Source: Sphingomonadaceae bacterium (GTDB lineage: Bacteria; Pseudomonadota; Alphaproteobacteria; Sphingomonadales; Sphingomonadaceae). From it: a stretch of DNA of 64,000 bases. The position numbers and the translations under genes are program-made. Under the pieces are notes generated by a model. It did no database searches, was not told the origin of the DNA, and was given only the letters and a program-made list of their open reading frames with translations. Location: the NCBI GenBank assembly GCA_019239915.1, contig JAFAZF010000036.1:62001-126000 (forward strand), given 5' to 3'. Shown piece after piece: positions 18,836 through 27,818 of this stretch. Numbering within the stretch: the stretch's first letter is position 1; the number at the start of each line of letters is the position of its first letter.

Positions 18836-20233
18836 ATGTCGCCCGCGCCGCAACCATCCGCCTATCGGCCCGAGGCCGCTATCCTCACGCTGGGCACCGA
18901 TTTCTACGATCCGGTCCGGCCGGCGGAGTTCCCGCAGCACGTTCTCCGCTTCCGCAACCAGCGCTGGGCAGACGCGGTCGGGCTCGGCGATCTCGACGCG
19001 GTGGCATGGGTCGGGCATTTCGGGCGGTTCCGGCCGCTGCCGGGCAGCCTCGCCGAGCCGCTGGCGCTGCGCTACCACGGCCACCAGTTCCGCGTGTACA
19101 ATCCCGATATCGGCGATGGCCGCGGCTTCCTGTTCGCACAGCTGCGCGACGGACGGGAGCGACTGCTCGATCTCGGCACTAAGGGATCGGGGCAGACGCC
19201 CTACAGCCGCTTCGGCGATGGCCGGCTGACGCTCAAGGGCGGGGTCCGCGAGGTGCTCGCGACCGAGATGCTCGAGGCGCTGGGCGTCAACACCTCGAAA
19301 AGCTTCTCGCTGATCGAGACCGGCGAGGCGCTCCATCGCGGCGACGAGCCTTCGCCCACCCGCTCGGCGGTGCTGGTGCGGCTGAGCCACAGTCACATCC
19401 GCATCGGTGCTTTCCAGCGCCTTGCTTATTTCAACGACCAAGCCGGCCTGCGCCGCCTCACCGACTATTGCCTCACCGAGCTGTTCGGCGAGAAGGGCGG
19501 CGGCGCCGACGCGCCCGCGCGGCTGCTCGGCCATGTCGTGCGCGGCACCGCGCGCCTCGCCGCCTCCTACATGGCCGCCGGTTTCGTCCACGGCGTGCTC
19601 AACAGCGACAACATCAACGTCACCGCCGAGAGCTTCGACTACGGCCCCTGGCGCTGGGCGCCGAGCTTCGATCCAGGCTTCACCGCGGCTTATTTCGATC
19701 AGCAGGGCCTCTACGCCTATGGCCGCCAGGCGCAGGCGATCCACTGGGACGTCGTCCAGCTCGCGCTGTCGTTGCGCGCGACAGTCGAGGTCGAAGCGCT
19801 GGCGCCGCCGCTCGACACCTTCGCCGAGCATTATGAGGCGGCGATGGTCGCGGCGCTGCTCGGCCGACTCGGCGTCGGGCGGCGTTCGGAGCAGGAGGAT
19901 CTCGCGCTCGCCGAAGCGATCGAGACCGGCCTGCGCGAGAGCCGGGTCAGCCTCGATCGCTTCTGGTTCGATTGGCGCGGCGGCCGCCGCCGCGGCCCCT
20001 CGCCCGCCGACGGCATCTATGCGAGCCCGGCCTTCGCCCCGTTCGCCGAGCAGGTAGCGCGGTTCGAGCCTGCCGTCGCACTCGACCATCCCTACTGGTC
20101 GGACGCCGAGCCCTGTTCGATGCTCATCGACGAGGTCGAGGCGATCTGGGCGCCGATCGCGGAACGCGACGACTGGAGCCTCTTCGACGCCAAGATCGCA
20201 ACCATACGAAGATTTGGCGAGGCCATGCGATAA
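18836..20233 (+). CDS. selO: SelO/YdiU (UPF0061) family protein
   Basis: ALRYHGHQFRVYNPDIGDGRGFLFAQLRD; LDLGTKGSGQTPYSRFGDGRLTLKGGVREVLATEML; HGVLNSDNINVTAESFDYGPW. Confidence 0.95.
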   Translation: MSPAPQPSAYRPEAAILTLGTDFYDPVRPAEFPQHVLRFRNQRWADAVGLGDLDAVAWVGHFGRFRPLPGSLAEPLALRYHGHQFRVYNPDIGDGRGFLFAQLRDGRERLLDLGTKGSGQTPYSRFGDGRLTLKGGVREVLATEMLEALGVNTSKSFSLIETGEALHRGDEPSPTRSAVLVRLSHSHIRIGAFQRLAYFNDQAGLRRLTDYCLTELFGEKGGGADAPARLLGHVVRGTARLAASYMAAGFVHGVLNSDNINVTAESFDYGPWRWAPSFDPGFTAAYFDQQGLYAYGRQAQAIHWDVVQLALSLRATVEVEALAPPLDTFAEHYEAAMVAALLGRLGVGRRSEQEDLALAEAIETGLRESRVSLDRFWFDWRGGRRRGPSPADGIYASPAFAPFAEQVARFEPAVALDHPYWSDAEPCSMLIDEVEAIWAPIAERDDWSLFDAKIATIRRFGEAMR

Positions 20234-20394
20234 CTTGCGCGCGGAACCTAGCACGGAATGAACCATTCTTGATCAGACCGAGTTCACCTTGGCCTTGTTA
20301 TCGATCGTCTCGGTGTTTAGCGAGGCGGCTAGCGTGACAGCAGGGAAAGGGGAACCATGCGGTCGCTTGTACCAGCCATGTCCGTATCGTTTGC

Positions 20395-20682
20395 ATGAAC
20401 GCGAAATCCCATTTCATCACGGAGCGGCCGAGCCGCCTGCCGCTGCACGAGCCGATGCCGCCCGTCCGCACGCTTGATCTCGCGGCTCCCGCGGAGGGCG
20501 CGCGCCGCCTTTCGCTCCGACGGCCGGCGATCGCCCTCGTGATCGCACTGGTCGCGGGATATCTCCTGAGCCCGGCCTCTCCGTTGGGGCCGCAAGTGGC
20601 TTGGTACGCTCTGGTCGGTGTGATGGTCTTCGGCTTCGGCGGCCTGCTCCTCGACGCAGGGTTAAGGCGCTCGAAAGACTGA
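20395..20682 (+). CDS. Hypothetical protein with C-terminal TM segments
   Basis: ORF with PAIALVIALVAGYLL and AWYALVGVMVFGFGGLLL hydrophobic stretches. Confidence 0.5.
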   Translation: MNAKSHFITERPSRLPLHEPMPPVRTLDLAAPAEGARRLSLRRPAIALVIALVAGYLLSPASPLGPQVAWYALVGVMVFGFGGLLLDAGLRRSKD

Positions 20683-20686
20683 GGGC

Positions 20687-20980
20687 GTGACGGGGCGAGT
20701 GCTGGATGAACGCAGCGCCTTCTGGTTGCTGACGCTCTCGGCGACGATCTTCGTGGCTTCGATTTATGCGCAGCGATCGACGCCGTTCAACGCCCGCTAC
20801 TGGTCGACAGCCTTCGCGGTCGCCTCGGGTATCCTGTGGTTCGCAGCGGCAGCTTGGCCGACGATCCTCGCCTATCTGGATCGTCCCGACTCCGAGCGCA
20901 CGCCTGATATTCCGACGCTGCTCAACGCGATTGCCGCCGCCGCGACCGGCGCGGCGGCTGTCGCCGGGATCGGCGCCTGA
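20687..20980 (+). CDS. Hypothetical small membrane protein
   Basis: FWLLTLSATIFVASIYA and YWSTAFAVASGILWFAAAAWPTILA TM segments; GTG start. Confidence 0.5.
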   Translation: MTGRVLDERSAFWLLTLSATIFVASIYAQRSTPFNARYWSTAFAVASGILWFAAAAWPTILAYLDRPDSERTPDIPTLLNAIAAAATGAAAVAGIGA

Positions 20981-21087
20981 CGCCGAGACGGTGAACGTCG
21001 AGTCTTCATCTGAGCGTGATGCCCCGTTGACCCCGGTCTGCAAAAGATGCTGGTAATCTCCAAAGTTTCGAAAGCCGACCGGCACAC

Positions 21088-22497
21088 ATGGCCCAGCTGA
21101 TCTCGACCGAACCCGCGACTGGCGCGACGCTTTGGCAGGGCGAGACCGGCGACGCCGATGCCGAGGTGACGCGCGCCCGCGCCGGCTGGCCGGAATGGGC
21201 CTCCCGCCCCTCCGTCTATCGCTTCGAGACGCTGCGCCGCTTCGCCAACGTCGTGCGCGCCCGCGCCGAGCCCTTCGCCGACCTGATCGCGCGCGAGACC
21301 GGCAAGCCGCTGTGGGAAGCGCGCACCGAGATCGAGAGCGTCGTCAACAAGATCGAGATTTCGATCGGCGCCTATTCGGAACGCACTTCGCAGCGCCGGC
21401 TCGAAGGCGCGATGGGCGCGCGTAGCGCGGTGCGCCACAAGCCGCACGGCGTGCTCGCGGTGCTCGGCCCGTTCAACTTCCCCGCGCACCTGCCCAACGG
21501 CCATATCGTGCCGGCGCTGATCGCGGGCAACGCGGTGGTGTTCAAGCCGTCCGAGAAGACGCCAGCGTCGGGCGCCTTCCTGATCGACTGCTATCATGAA
21601 GCCGGCGTGCCCAAGGATTGCGCGCGGCTGCTCGTCGGCGGCCCCGCCGAGGGCGCGGCGCTCGCCGGCCATGCTGGCATCGACGGGCTGCTGTTCACAG
21701 GGTCGGCGCGCGGCGGGCTCGCGCTCCACAAGCAGTTCGCGGCGACGCCCAACAAGATCCTCGCGCTCGAAATGGGCGGCAACAACCCGCTGATCGTGTG
21801 GGACGCGCCCGACATCCACGTCGCCGCGGTGATCGTCGTGCAGTCCGCCTTCCAGACTGCGGGCCAGCGCTGCACCTGCGCGCGCCGGCTTATCGTCAGG
21901 GACGGCGCACACGAGCCGCTGCTCGCAGAGATCGGCAAGATCATCCGCCGCATGATCGTCGCCGAGCCGCATTCGACGCCGGCGCCGTTCATGGGTCCGG
22001 TAATCGACAACGCCGCCGCCGACGCGCTGCAGGAAGGCTTCCTAGATCTCATCCTCAAGGGCGGACGCCCGATCGTCCACCTCGAGCGCCCGATCGAGGG
22101 GCGCCCGTTCCTCACCGCCGCGATGATCGACGTCACGGGGATCGCCAACCGCCCCGACGAGGAGCTGTTCGGCCCGATCCTGCAGGTGATCCGCGTCGAG
22201 GATTTCGATGCCGCGCTGATCGAGGCGAACAGCACGCGCTTCGGCCTCTCGGCGGCGCTGATCGGCGGCAGCCCGCAGCTCTACGATCGCTTCTGGGCGA
22301 ACGCCCGCGCCGGCATCGTCAACTGGAACCGGCCGACCACCGGCGCGCCCTCGAACGCGCCGTTCGGCGGCATCGGCCTCTCCGGCAATCACCGCCCCGC
22401 GGCTTATTATGCGGCGGATTATTGCGCCTATCCGGTCGTCTCGTCCGAGGCCGAGCTGGTCCGCGCGAGCATCGGCATCGGCCTGCGGGATCAGTAG
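21088..22497 (+). CDS. astD: Succinylglutamate-semialdehyde dehydrogenase
   Basis: ALDH motifs GVLAVLGPFNFPAHLPNGHIVPALIAGNAVVFKPSEKTP; LEMGGNNPLIVW; FQTAGQRCTCARRL. Confidence 0.9.
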   Translation: MAQLISTEPATGATLWQGETGDADAEVTRARAGWPEWASRPSVYRFETLRRFANVVRARAEPFADLIARETGKPLWEARTEIESVVNKIEISIGAYSERTSQRRLEGAMGARSAVRHKPHGVLAVLGPFNFPAHLPNGHIVPALIAGNAVVFKPSEKTPASGAFLIDCYHEAGVPKDCARLLVGGPAEGAALAGHAGIDGLLFTGSARGGLALHKQFAATPNKILALEMGGNNPLIVWDAPDIHVAAVIVVQSAFQTAGQRCTCARRLIVRDGAHEPLLAEIGKIIRRMIVAEPHSTPAPFMGPVIDNAAADALQEGFLDLILKGGRPIVHLERPIEGRPFLTAAMIDVTGIANRPDEELFGPILQVIRVEDFDAALIEANSTRFGLSAALIGGSPQLYDRFWANARAGIVNWNRPTTGAPSNAPFGGIGLSGNHRPAAYYAADYCAYPVVSSEAELVRASIGIGLRDQ

Positions 22498-22531
22498 ACT
22501 CGCAGACCGATCGACGCTCGACCCTTTGCCG

Positions 22532-22603
22532 CCGTTCGCACTGAGCGAAGTCGAAGTGCGGCCAAGCGAGCGCGTGGGCTTCGACTGCGCTCAGCCCGAC
22601 CGG
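22532..22603. repeat. Family A palindromic repeat
   Basis: CCGTTCGCACTGAGCGAAGTCGAAGTGCG ... GGGCTTCGACTGCGCTCAGCCCGACCGG. Confidence 0.8.
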
Positions 22604-22631
22604 GCCGAGACGCACCCCTCTTGGCGTTGGT

Positions 22632-23291
22632 TCAGGCGCGCCCCAATCCCATCCGCGCCAGCTCGCGCTCGCGATCCACCATCTGGTGCTTGAGCGCGCC
22701 GGCGACGTGCAGCACCAGCAGCGCGAGCAGCACCCAGCCGCCGATCGCGTGCTTGCTCTCGAAGAACTCGTGCGCCTCGTGGAGCTTGGCCTCGCCGTCG
22801 CGGCCGTCGCCGATGCGGACGATCGGCGCGATCTTGGGCAGCGGGATCACCCCCCAAATCATCGTCGGCTTATGCGGCGGCGGCGCAGGCCTTGCCCCCG
22901 GCGGCTGATCGACCGGCGTCGGCGCGGCGGTGCCCTTCGCGACCGGCGGACTGTCGGCATGCGCGGAGATCATCGCCCAGCCGCTGAGCGGCATGCCGAG
23001 CATCGCGAGATAAAGCAGCACGTGAACGGTCTTGGCGAGTGCCTTCTCCCATGCCGCCATCGGCAGATAGGGCGGTGGCCGGTGCGTCAGCCGCCAGCCG
23101 ATGCGGATCGCGGTCAGCGCCAGCACCGTGATGCCGGAGGAAATATGTGGCGCGATCAACGCACTGCGCATCGCCTTGCCCATATCGTCGAAGAGCAGGC
23201 CGGTGGCGAGGTTGAACAGGATCAGCGCCACGATCGCCCAATGCAGCGCGATCGCGACGTTGCTGTACCGAAGTCCCCGCGCGTTCGTCAT
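22632..23291 (-). CDS. Cytochrome b561-like membrane protein
   Basis: RYSNVAIALHWAIVALILFNLATGLLF; ALLVLHVAGALKHQMVD. Confidence 0.85.
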   Translation of the reverse strand: MTNARGLRYSNVAIALHWAIVALILFNLATGLLFDDMGKAMRSALIAPHISSGITVLALTAIRIGWRLTHRPPPYLPMAAWEKALAKTVHVLLYLAMLGMPLSGWAMISAHADSPPVAKGTAAPTPVDQPPGARPAPPPHKPTMIWGVIPLPKIAPIVRIGDGRDGEAKLHEAHEFFESKHAIGGWVLLALLVLHVAGALKHQMVDRERELARMGLGRA

Positions 23292-23322
23292 CGCTCAATC
23301 CCAATCGTTTCGCTTCCAACTC

Positions 23323-23403
23323 CGTCACCCCGGACTTGATCCGGGATCCCGCTACCTCCCCCTGCAGCAAGAAGCGGGCTGCCGGATCAAGTCCGGCATG
23401 ACG
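23323..23403. repeat. Family D palindromic repeat
   Basis: CGTCACCCCGGACTTGATCCGGGATCCCGC ... GCGGGCTGCCGGATCAAGTCCGGCATGACG. Confidence 0.85.
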
Positions 23404-23502
23404 AGCTGAGGCGGGGCGCTCGCGTCAGACACAAGTATCTCTAGCCTCGCCCCAAGGATCATTCGATTGCGGCAACGAACGGAAACGCCCATCTGGCCCG
23501 GC

Positions 23503-24306
23503 ATGGCGAACCTGCTCGATCCGCACGCGCGTGGGCGCGTGATCCTCGTCGGCGCTGGCCCCGGCGATCCGGGGCTGCTGACGCTGCGCGCGGTCGATGC
23601 GTTGCGCCAGGCCGATGTCGTCATCCATGACGGGCTGATCGATCCGGCGGTGCTCGATCACGCGCCGGCGCACGCGCAGCGGATCTCGGTCGCCAAGAAG
23701 CGCGCGCGGCATACGCTGCCGCAGGAGGCGATCAACGCGCTCGTCATCGCGCATGTCCGTTCGGGCTCGATCGTGGTGCGGTTGAAGGGCGGCGATCCGT
23801 TCGTGTTCGGCCGCGGCGGCGAGGAGGTCGAGGCGGTGCGCGCCGCCGGCCTCCCCGTCGAGGTCGTGCCCGGCGTTTCCGCCGCGCTCGGCTGCGCCGC
23901 CGAGGCGATGCTGCCCTTGACGCATCGCGACTGGTCGAGCGCGGTCAGCTTCGTCGCCGGCCAGTGCAAGGGGCTGTCCGAGCAGGATTGGTCGGGCCTC
24001 GCCGGCGTCGGCCGCACGCTCGTCATCTACATGGGCGTGGCATCGGGCGGCTGCATCGCCGACAAGCTGATCGCCGACGGCCTCGCCCCCGATCTGCCGG
24101 TCGCGGTGCTCGAGCGGGGCACGCTGCCGGGCGCGCGCGCGATGCGCACCGTGCTTGCCGATCTCGGCGGCATGCTCCAGCGCGAGAAGGTCGAGAGCCC
24201 CGCGATCATCGTCGTGGGCGAGGTCGTCGCGCTCTCGGATGCGGAGGACAAGCTGCGCGTGCTGGCACGCCAGGCGGAGACGGTGTCGGTGGGGGACGGA
24301 GTTTGA
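23503..24306 (+). CDS. cobA: Uroporphyrinogen-III C-methyltransferase
   Basis: GRVILVGAGPGDPGLLTLRAVDALRQADVVIHDGLI; VRLKGGDPFVFGRGGEEVEA. Confidence 0.95.
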   Translation: MANLLDPHARGRVILVGAGPGDPGLLTLRAVDALRQADVVIHDGLIDPAVLDHAPAHAQRISVAKKRARHTLPQEAINALVIAHVRSGSIVVRLKGGDPFVFGRGGEEVEAVRAAGLPVEVVPGVSAALGCAAEAMLPLTHRDWSSAVSFVAGQCKGLSEQDWSGLAGVGRTLVIYMGVASGGCIADKLIADGLAPDLPVAVLERGTLPGARAMRTVLADLGGMLQREKVESPAIIVVGEVVALSDAEDKLRVLARQAETVSVGDGV

Positions 24307-24599
24307 AGCTGTTGACGGGGAATGATCTGCGCACCGGCGACGTGATTTGGTGGGACGGCCATGGCTGGTCGCGCCACGTCGCGCACGCTGTCGACGTCGG
24401 CGAGCATGGGGAGGCGCTGGGCGCGCAGGAGCAGGCGGCGCAGCGCGTCAACGGCGCGGTTGTGATCGACGCCGAGATGACGCCCGAAGGCCCCCGCCCC
24501 GCCCACATCAAGGATCGCATCCGCGCGCTCGGCCCGACCGTGCGCCTCGACCTCTCGCTGAAGCCCGCCGATCCGGCGGTCGGCAATTGGGTGATTTGA
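24303..24599 (+). CDS. DUF2849 family protein
   Basis: LKLLTGNDLRTGDVIWWDGHGWSRHVAHAV; TTG start overlapping cobA TGA stop; sits before cysI. Confidence 0.75.
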   Translation: MKLLTGNDLRTGDVIWWDGHGWSRHVAHAVDVGEHGEALGAQEQAAQRVNGAVVIDAEMTPEGPRPAHIKDRIRALGPTVRLDLSLKPADPAVGNWVI

Positions 24600-24616
24600 T
24601 GCGCCCGACTATCACG

Positions 24617-24744
24617 ATCCTCCCCGGAACGGGGAGGGGGACCGCGCGGAGCGCGGTGGAGGGGGATCGCCCCGAAGCGCGGCAGTGGAGGAAAGCCCCC
24701 TCCACCAGCCTTCGGCTGGTCCCCCTCCCCGTTCCGGGGAGGAT
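24617..24744. repeat. Family C palindromic repeat
   Basis: ATCCTCCCCGGAACGGGGAGGGGGACCGCGCGGAGCGCGGTGGAGGGGG ... CCCCCTCCACCAGCCTTCGGCTGGTCCCCCTCCCCGTTCCGGGGAGGAT. Confidence 0.9.
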
Positions 24745-24751
24745 TTGAAGA

Positions 24752-26386
24752 ATGTACCGCTACGACAAATATGACCAGGCGATCGTCGATGCCCGCGTCG
24801 CCGAGTTCCGCGATCAGGTCGCGCGCCGCATCGCCGGCGACATGAACGACGATCAGTTCAAGCCGCTGCGGCTCAAGAACGGCCTCTATCTGCAGCTCCA
24901 CGCCTATATGCTGCGCGTGGCGATCCCCTATGGCACGCTGAACAGCCGCCAGACGCGGATGCTCGCGCACATCGCGCGCAAATATGATCGCGGCTACGGC
25001 CACTTCACGACGCGGCAGAACATCCAGTACAACTGGATCAAGCTCGAAGAGGCGCCGGACATCCTCGCCGATCTCGCCACGGTCGAGATGCACGCGATAC
25101 AGACATCGGGCGAGAGCATCCGCAACATTTCGGCCGATCCGTTCGCCGGCGCCGCCGCCGACGAGATCGAGGATCCGCGCATCTGGGCCGAGCTGCTGCG
25201 CCAGGCGACGACCTTCCATCCCGAGTTCAGCTACCTGCCGCGCAAGTTCAAGATCGCGGTGATCGCGGCGGCCGAGGATCGCGCCGCGCTGCGCTGGCAC
25301 GATCTCGCGCTCCGCATCGTCCGCAACGAAGCAGGCGAGAGCGGCTTCGAGGTCTTTGCCGGCGGCGGCATGGGGCGCACGCCGTTCATCGCCTTCCCGA
25401 TCCGGAGCTTCTGCCCGACCGAACAGATCTTCTCCTATCTGCAGGCGGTGCTGCGCGTGTGGAACCTCCACGCGCGCCGCGACAACATCCACAAGCAGCG
25501 CATGAAGATCCTCGTCCACGAGCTCGGCGAGGAGGAGTTTCGCCGCCAGGTCGAGGAGGAGTTCGGCCGCATCCTCACGCTCGGCACCGATTTCCCGCAG
25601 GCGGAATATGATCGCATCGCGACCCATTTCGTGCCGCCGCCGTTCGAACAGGGGCTGAGCGACGAACTCGATCTCTCCGATCCCGATTTTCGTCTCTGGG
25701 TTGAGCAGAACGTCCACGCCCACAAGGCGCCGGGCTATGCGATCGCCACGATCAGCCTCAAGCCGATCGGCGGCATTCCCGGCGACATTTCGGCCGAGCA
25801 GATCGACCTCGTCGCCGATCTCGCCGAGAAGTACAGCTTCGACGAACTGCGCGCCACGCACGCGCAGAACCTCGTGCTGCCGCACGTCCGCAAGGCCGAT
25901 CTCTACACGCTCTGGCAGACGCTCGACGCGGCCGGTCTCGCCTCCGCCAACCTCGATCTGATCAGCGATCTCATCACCTGCCCGGGGCTCGATTATTGCA
26001 GCCTCGCCAATGCGCGCTCGATCCCGGTCGCGCAGAAGATCGCCGAGCGGTTCGCCGATCCCGCGCGCCAGCGCGATCTCGGCGAGTTGAAGCTCAAGAT
26101 TTCGGGCTGCATCAATGCGTGCGGCCACCATCATGCCGGCCACATCGGCATCCTCGGCGTCGATAAGAAGGGCAAGGAGAGCTACCAGCTCCTGCTCGGC
26201 GGCTCAGGCGCAGAGGATACCAGCCAGGCCAAGATCACCGGCCCCGGCTTCGACGAGGACGGCGTCGTCGACGCGGTCGAGCGGGCGGTCGAGAAGTATC
26301 GCGCGGTGCGCGAGCCTGGTGAGCGCTTCGTCGACACCTACCGCCGCGTCGGCATGGAGCCGTTCAAGGAGGCGATCTATGGGTGA
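24752..26386 (+). CDS. cysI: Nitrite/sulfite reductase (sulfite reductase hemoprotein)
   Basis: HFTTRQNIQYNWIKLEEAPDILADLATVEMHAIQTSGESIRNI; TCPGLDYCSLANARS; KISGCINACGHHH siroheme/Fe-S motifs. Confidence 0.95.
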   Translation: MYRYDKYDQAIVDARVAEFRDQVARRIAGDMNDDQFKPLRLKNGLYLQLHAYMLRVAIPYGTLNSRQTRMLAHIARKYDRGYGHFTTRQNIQYNWIKLEEAPDILADLATVEMHAIQTSGESIRNISADPFAGAAADEIEDPRIWAELLRQATTFHPEFSYLPRKFKIAVIAAAEDRAALRWHDLALRIVRNEAGESGFEVFAGGGMGRTPFIAFPIRSFCPTEQIFSYLQAVLRVWNLHARRDNIHKQRMKILVHELGEEEFRRQVEEEFGRILTLGTDFPQAEYDRIATHFVPPPFEQGLSDELDLSDPDFRLWVEQNVHAHKAPGYAIATISLKPIGGIPGDISAEQIDLVADLAEKYSFDELRATHAQNLVLPHVRKADLYTLWQTLDAAGLASANLDLISDLITCPGLDYCSLANARSIPVAQKIAERFADPARQRDLGELKLKISGCINACGHHHAGHIGILGVDKKGKESYQLLLGGSGAEDTSQAKITGPGFDEDGVVDAVERAVEKYRAVREPGERFVDTYRRVGMEPFKEAIYG

Positions 26387-26395
26387 TCGCTATTC

Positions 26396-26491
26396 GCCCC
26401 TCCCTGGAAGGGAGGGGCCGGGGGTGGGTTGCTATCGGCAGCGCACCTCGCCCATCTACCCACCCCAAACCCCTCCCTTGCAGGGAGGGGC
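26396..26491. repeat. Family B palindromic repeat
   Basis: GCCCCTCCCTGGAAGGGAGGGGCCGGGGGTGGGTTGC ... CTACCCACCCCAAACCCCTCCCTTGCAGGGAGGGGC. Confidence 0.9.
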
Positions 26492-26494
26492 CTC

Positions 26495-26923
26495 ATGATC
26501 CCCGCCGACCTTCGCTTCCGCGACGACGAGCTCGCCGACGAGCCCGCCGTCTCGCTCGATGCGTTCCTCGATCAGGATGATGCCGCCTCGGTCCGCATCG
26601 AGGGCGGCGACGACGTCCGCCGTCTGATCCCGGTGCTCGAGCGAGTGCGCCTCGTCGAGATCGACTTTCCGCGCTTCCGCGACGGGCGCGGTTATTCCTC
26701 CGCGCGCATCCTGCGCGAGGCTGGCTACACCGGTGAGCTCAAGGCGACCGGCGACGTGCTCGTCGACCAGCTCCTGTTCATGCGCCGCTGCGGGTTCGAC
26801 AGCTTCGCGCCCGATCACCCGATCGCACCCGCGGTCGCGCAGCGCGCGCTCGAGGCCTATGACCTCGTCTATCAGCAGGCCGCCGACGATGCGGTGCCGG
26901 TCTGGAAGCTGCGGCATGGCTAG
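26495..26923 (+). CDS. DUF934 family protein (sulfur assimilation operon)
   Basis: LVEIDFPRFRDGRGYSSARILREAGYTGELKATGDVLVDQLLFMRRCGFDSF; between cysI and cysH. Confidence 0.9.
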   Translation: MIPADLRFRDDELADEPAVSLDAFLDQDDAASVRIEGGDDVRRLIPVLERVRLVEIDFPRFRDGRGYSSARILREAGYTGELKATGDVLVDQLLFMRRCGFDSFAPDHPIAPAVAQRALEAYDLVYQQAADDAVPVWKLRHG

Positions 26924-27674
26924 GGCCGATCGCGCGCTCGATATCGTCGATGTCCGGCCGGCCTTCACGCAGGCCGATGCCGACGCGCTCAACGCGCGCT
27001 TCGCCGGCGTTGATGCGTTCGCGATGCTGCGCACGCTTTTCGCCGAGGGGCTGCTCGGCCGCACCGCGGTGGTCTCGTCGTTCGGCACCGAGAGCGCGGT
27101 GCTGCTCGATCTCGTCGCACGCGCCGCGCCGCACACGCCGGTGGTGTTCGTCGACACGCTCAAGATGTTTCCCGAGACGCTGGATTATCGCGACGCGCTG
27201 CTCGATCGGCTCGGCATGAGCGATCGCCGTATCATCGCCCCCGATCCGGCGGCGCTCGAGGCGAAGGACGCCACCGGGCTGCGCTGGTCCTACGATCCCG
27301 ACGGCTGCTGCGAAATCCGCAAGGTCGAGCCGCTCAAGCGCGCCAAGGACGGGCTCGACAGCTGGATCTCGGGCCGCAAGGCGTTCCAGTCGCAGACCCG
27401 CCAGAACCTGCCGCGCTTCGAGATCGAGGACGGCCGGCTCAAGGTCAACCCGCTTGGCGATTGGACCAAGGCCGATCTCGACGCCTATTTCGCGGAGCGC
27501 GACCTGCCGCGCCACCCGCTCGAGGAGCAGGGCTATCTCTCGATCGGCTGCCAGCCGTGCACGAGCGTCGTAAAGCCCGGCGAGGATCCCCGCGCCGGCC
27601 GCTGGCGCGGCTGGGACAAGGTCGAGTGCGGCATCCACGTTCCCGAGAAGCCGGGCGAAGAGCCGGTGTTCTAA
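26916..27674 (+). CDS. cysH: Phosphoadenylyl-sulfate/adenylyl-sulfate reductase
   Basis: VVSSFGTESAVLLDLVA; CCEIRKVEPL; ECGIH C-terminal motif. Confidence 0.95.
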   Translation: MARADRALDIVDVRPAFTQADADALNARFAGVDAFAMLRTLFAEGLLGRTAVVSSFGTESAVLLDLVARAAPHTPVVFVDTLKMFPETLDYRDALLDRLGMSDRRIIAPDPAALEAKDATGLRWSYDPDGCCEIRKVEPLKRAKDGLDSWISGRKAFQSQTRQNLPRFEIEDGRLKVNPLGDWTKADLDAYFAERDLPRHPLEEQGYLSIGCQPCTSVVKPGEDPRAGRWRGWDKVECGIHVPEKPGEEPVF

Positions 27675-27704
27675 CGAGTCTCGGCGCTGAACTCAGCTAT
27701 TGTA

Positions 27705-27787
27705 CGCTCGTGCTGAGCTTGTCGAAGCACTGTTCTTCTTAGCCGCGAAAAACAGAACAGCCCTTCGGCAGGCTCAGGGCGAACGGG
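27705..27787. repeat. Family A palindromic repeat
   Basis: CGCTCGTGCTGAGCTTGTCGAAGCACTGTTCTTC ... GAACAGCCCTTCGGCAGGCTCAGGGCGAACGG. Confidence 0.85.
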
Positions 27788-27818
27788 GGACTTTCATTTC
27801 CTCGTATCGGGCTTCGCG

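Noticed and set aside
24206-26143. 645-aa minus-strand ORF opposite cysI
   Set aside because: Shadow ORF from high GC third-position bias; low-complexity charged translation with no domain, fully antisense to well-conserved cysI.
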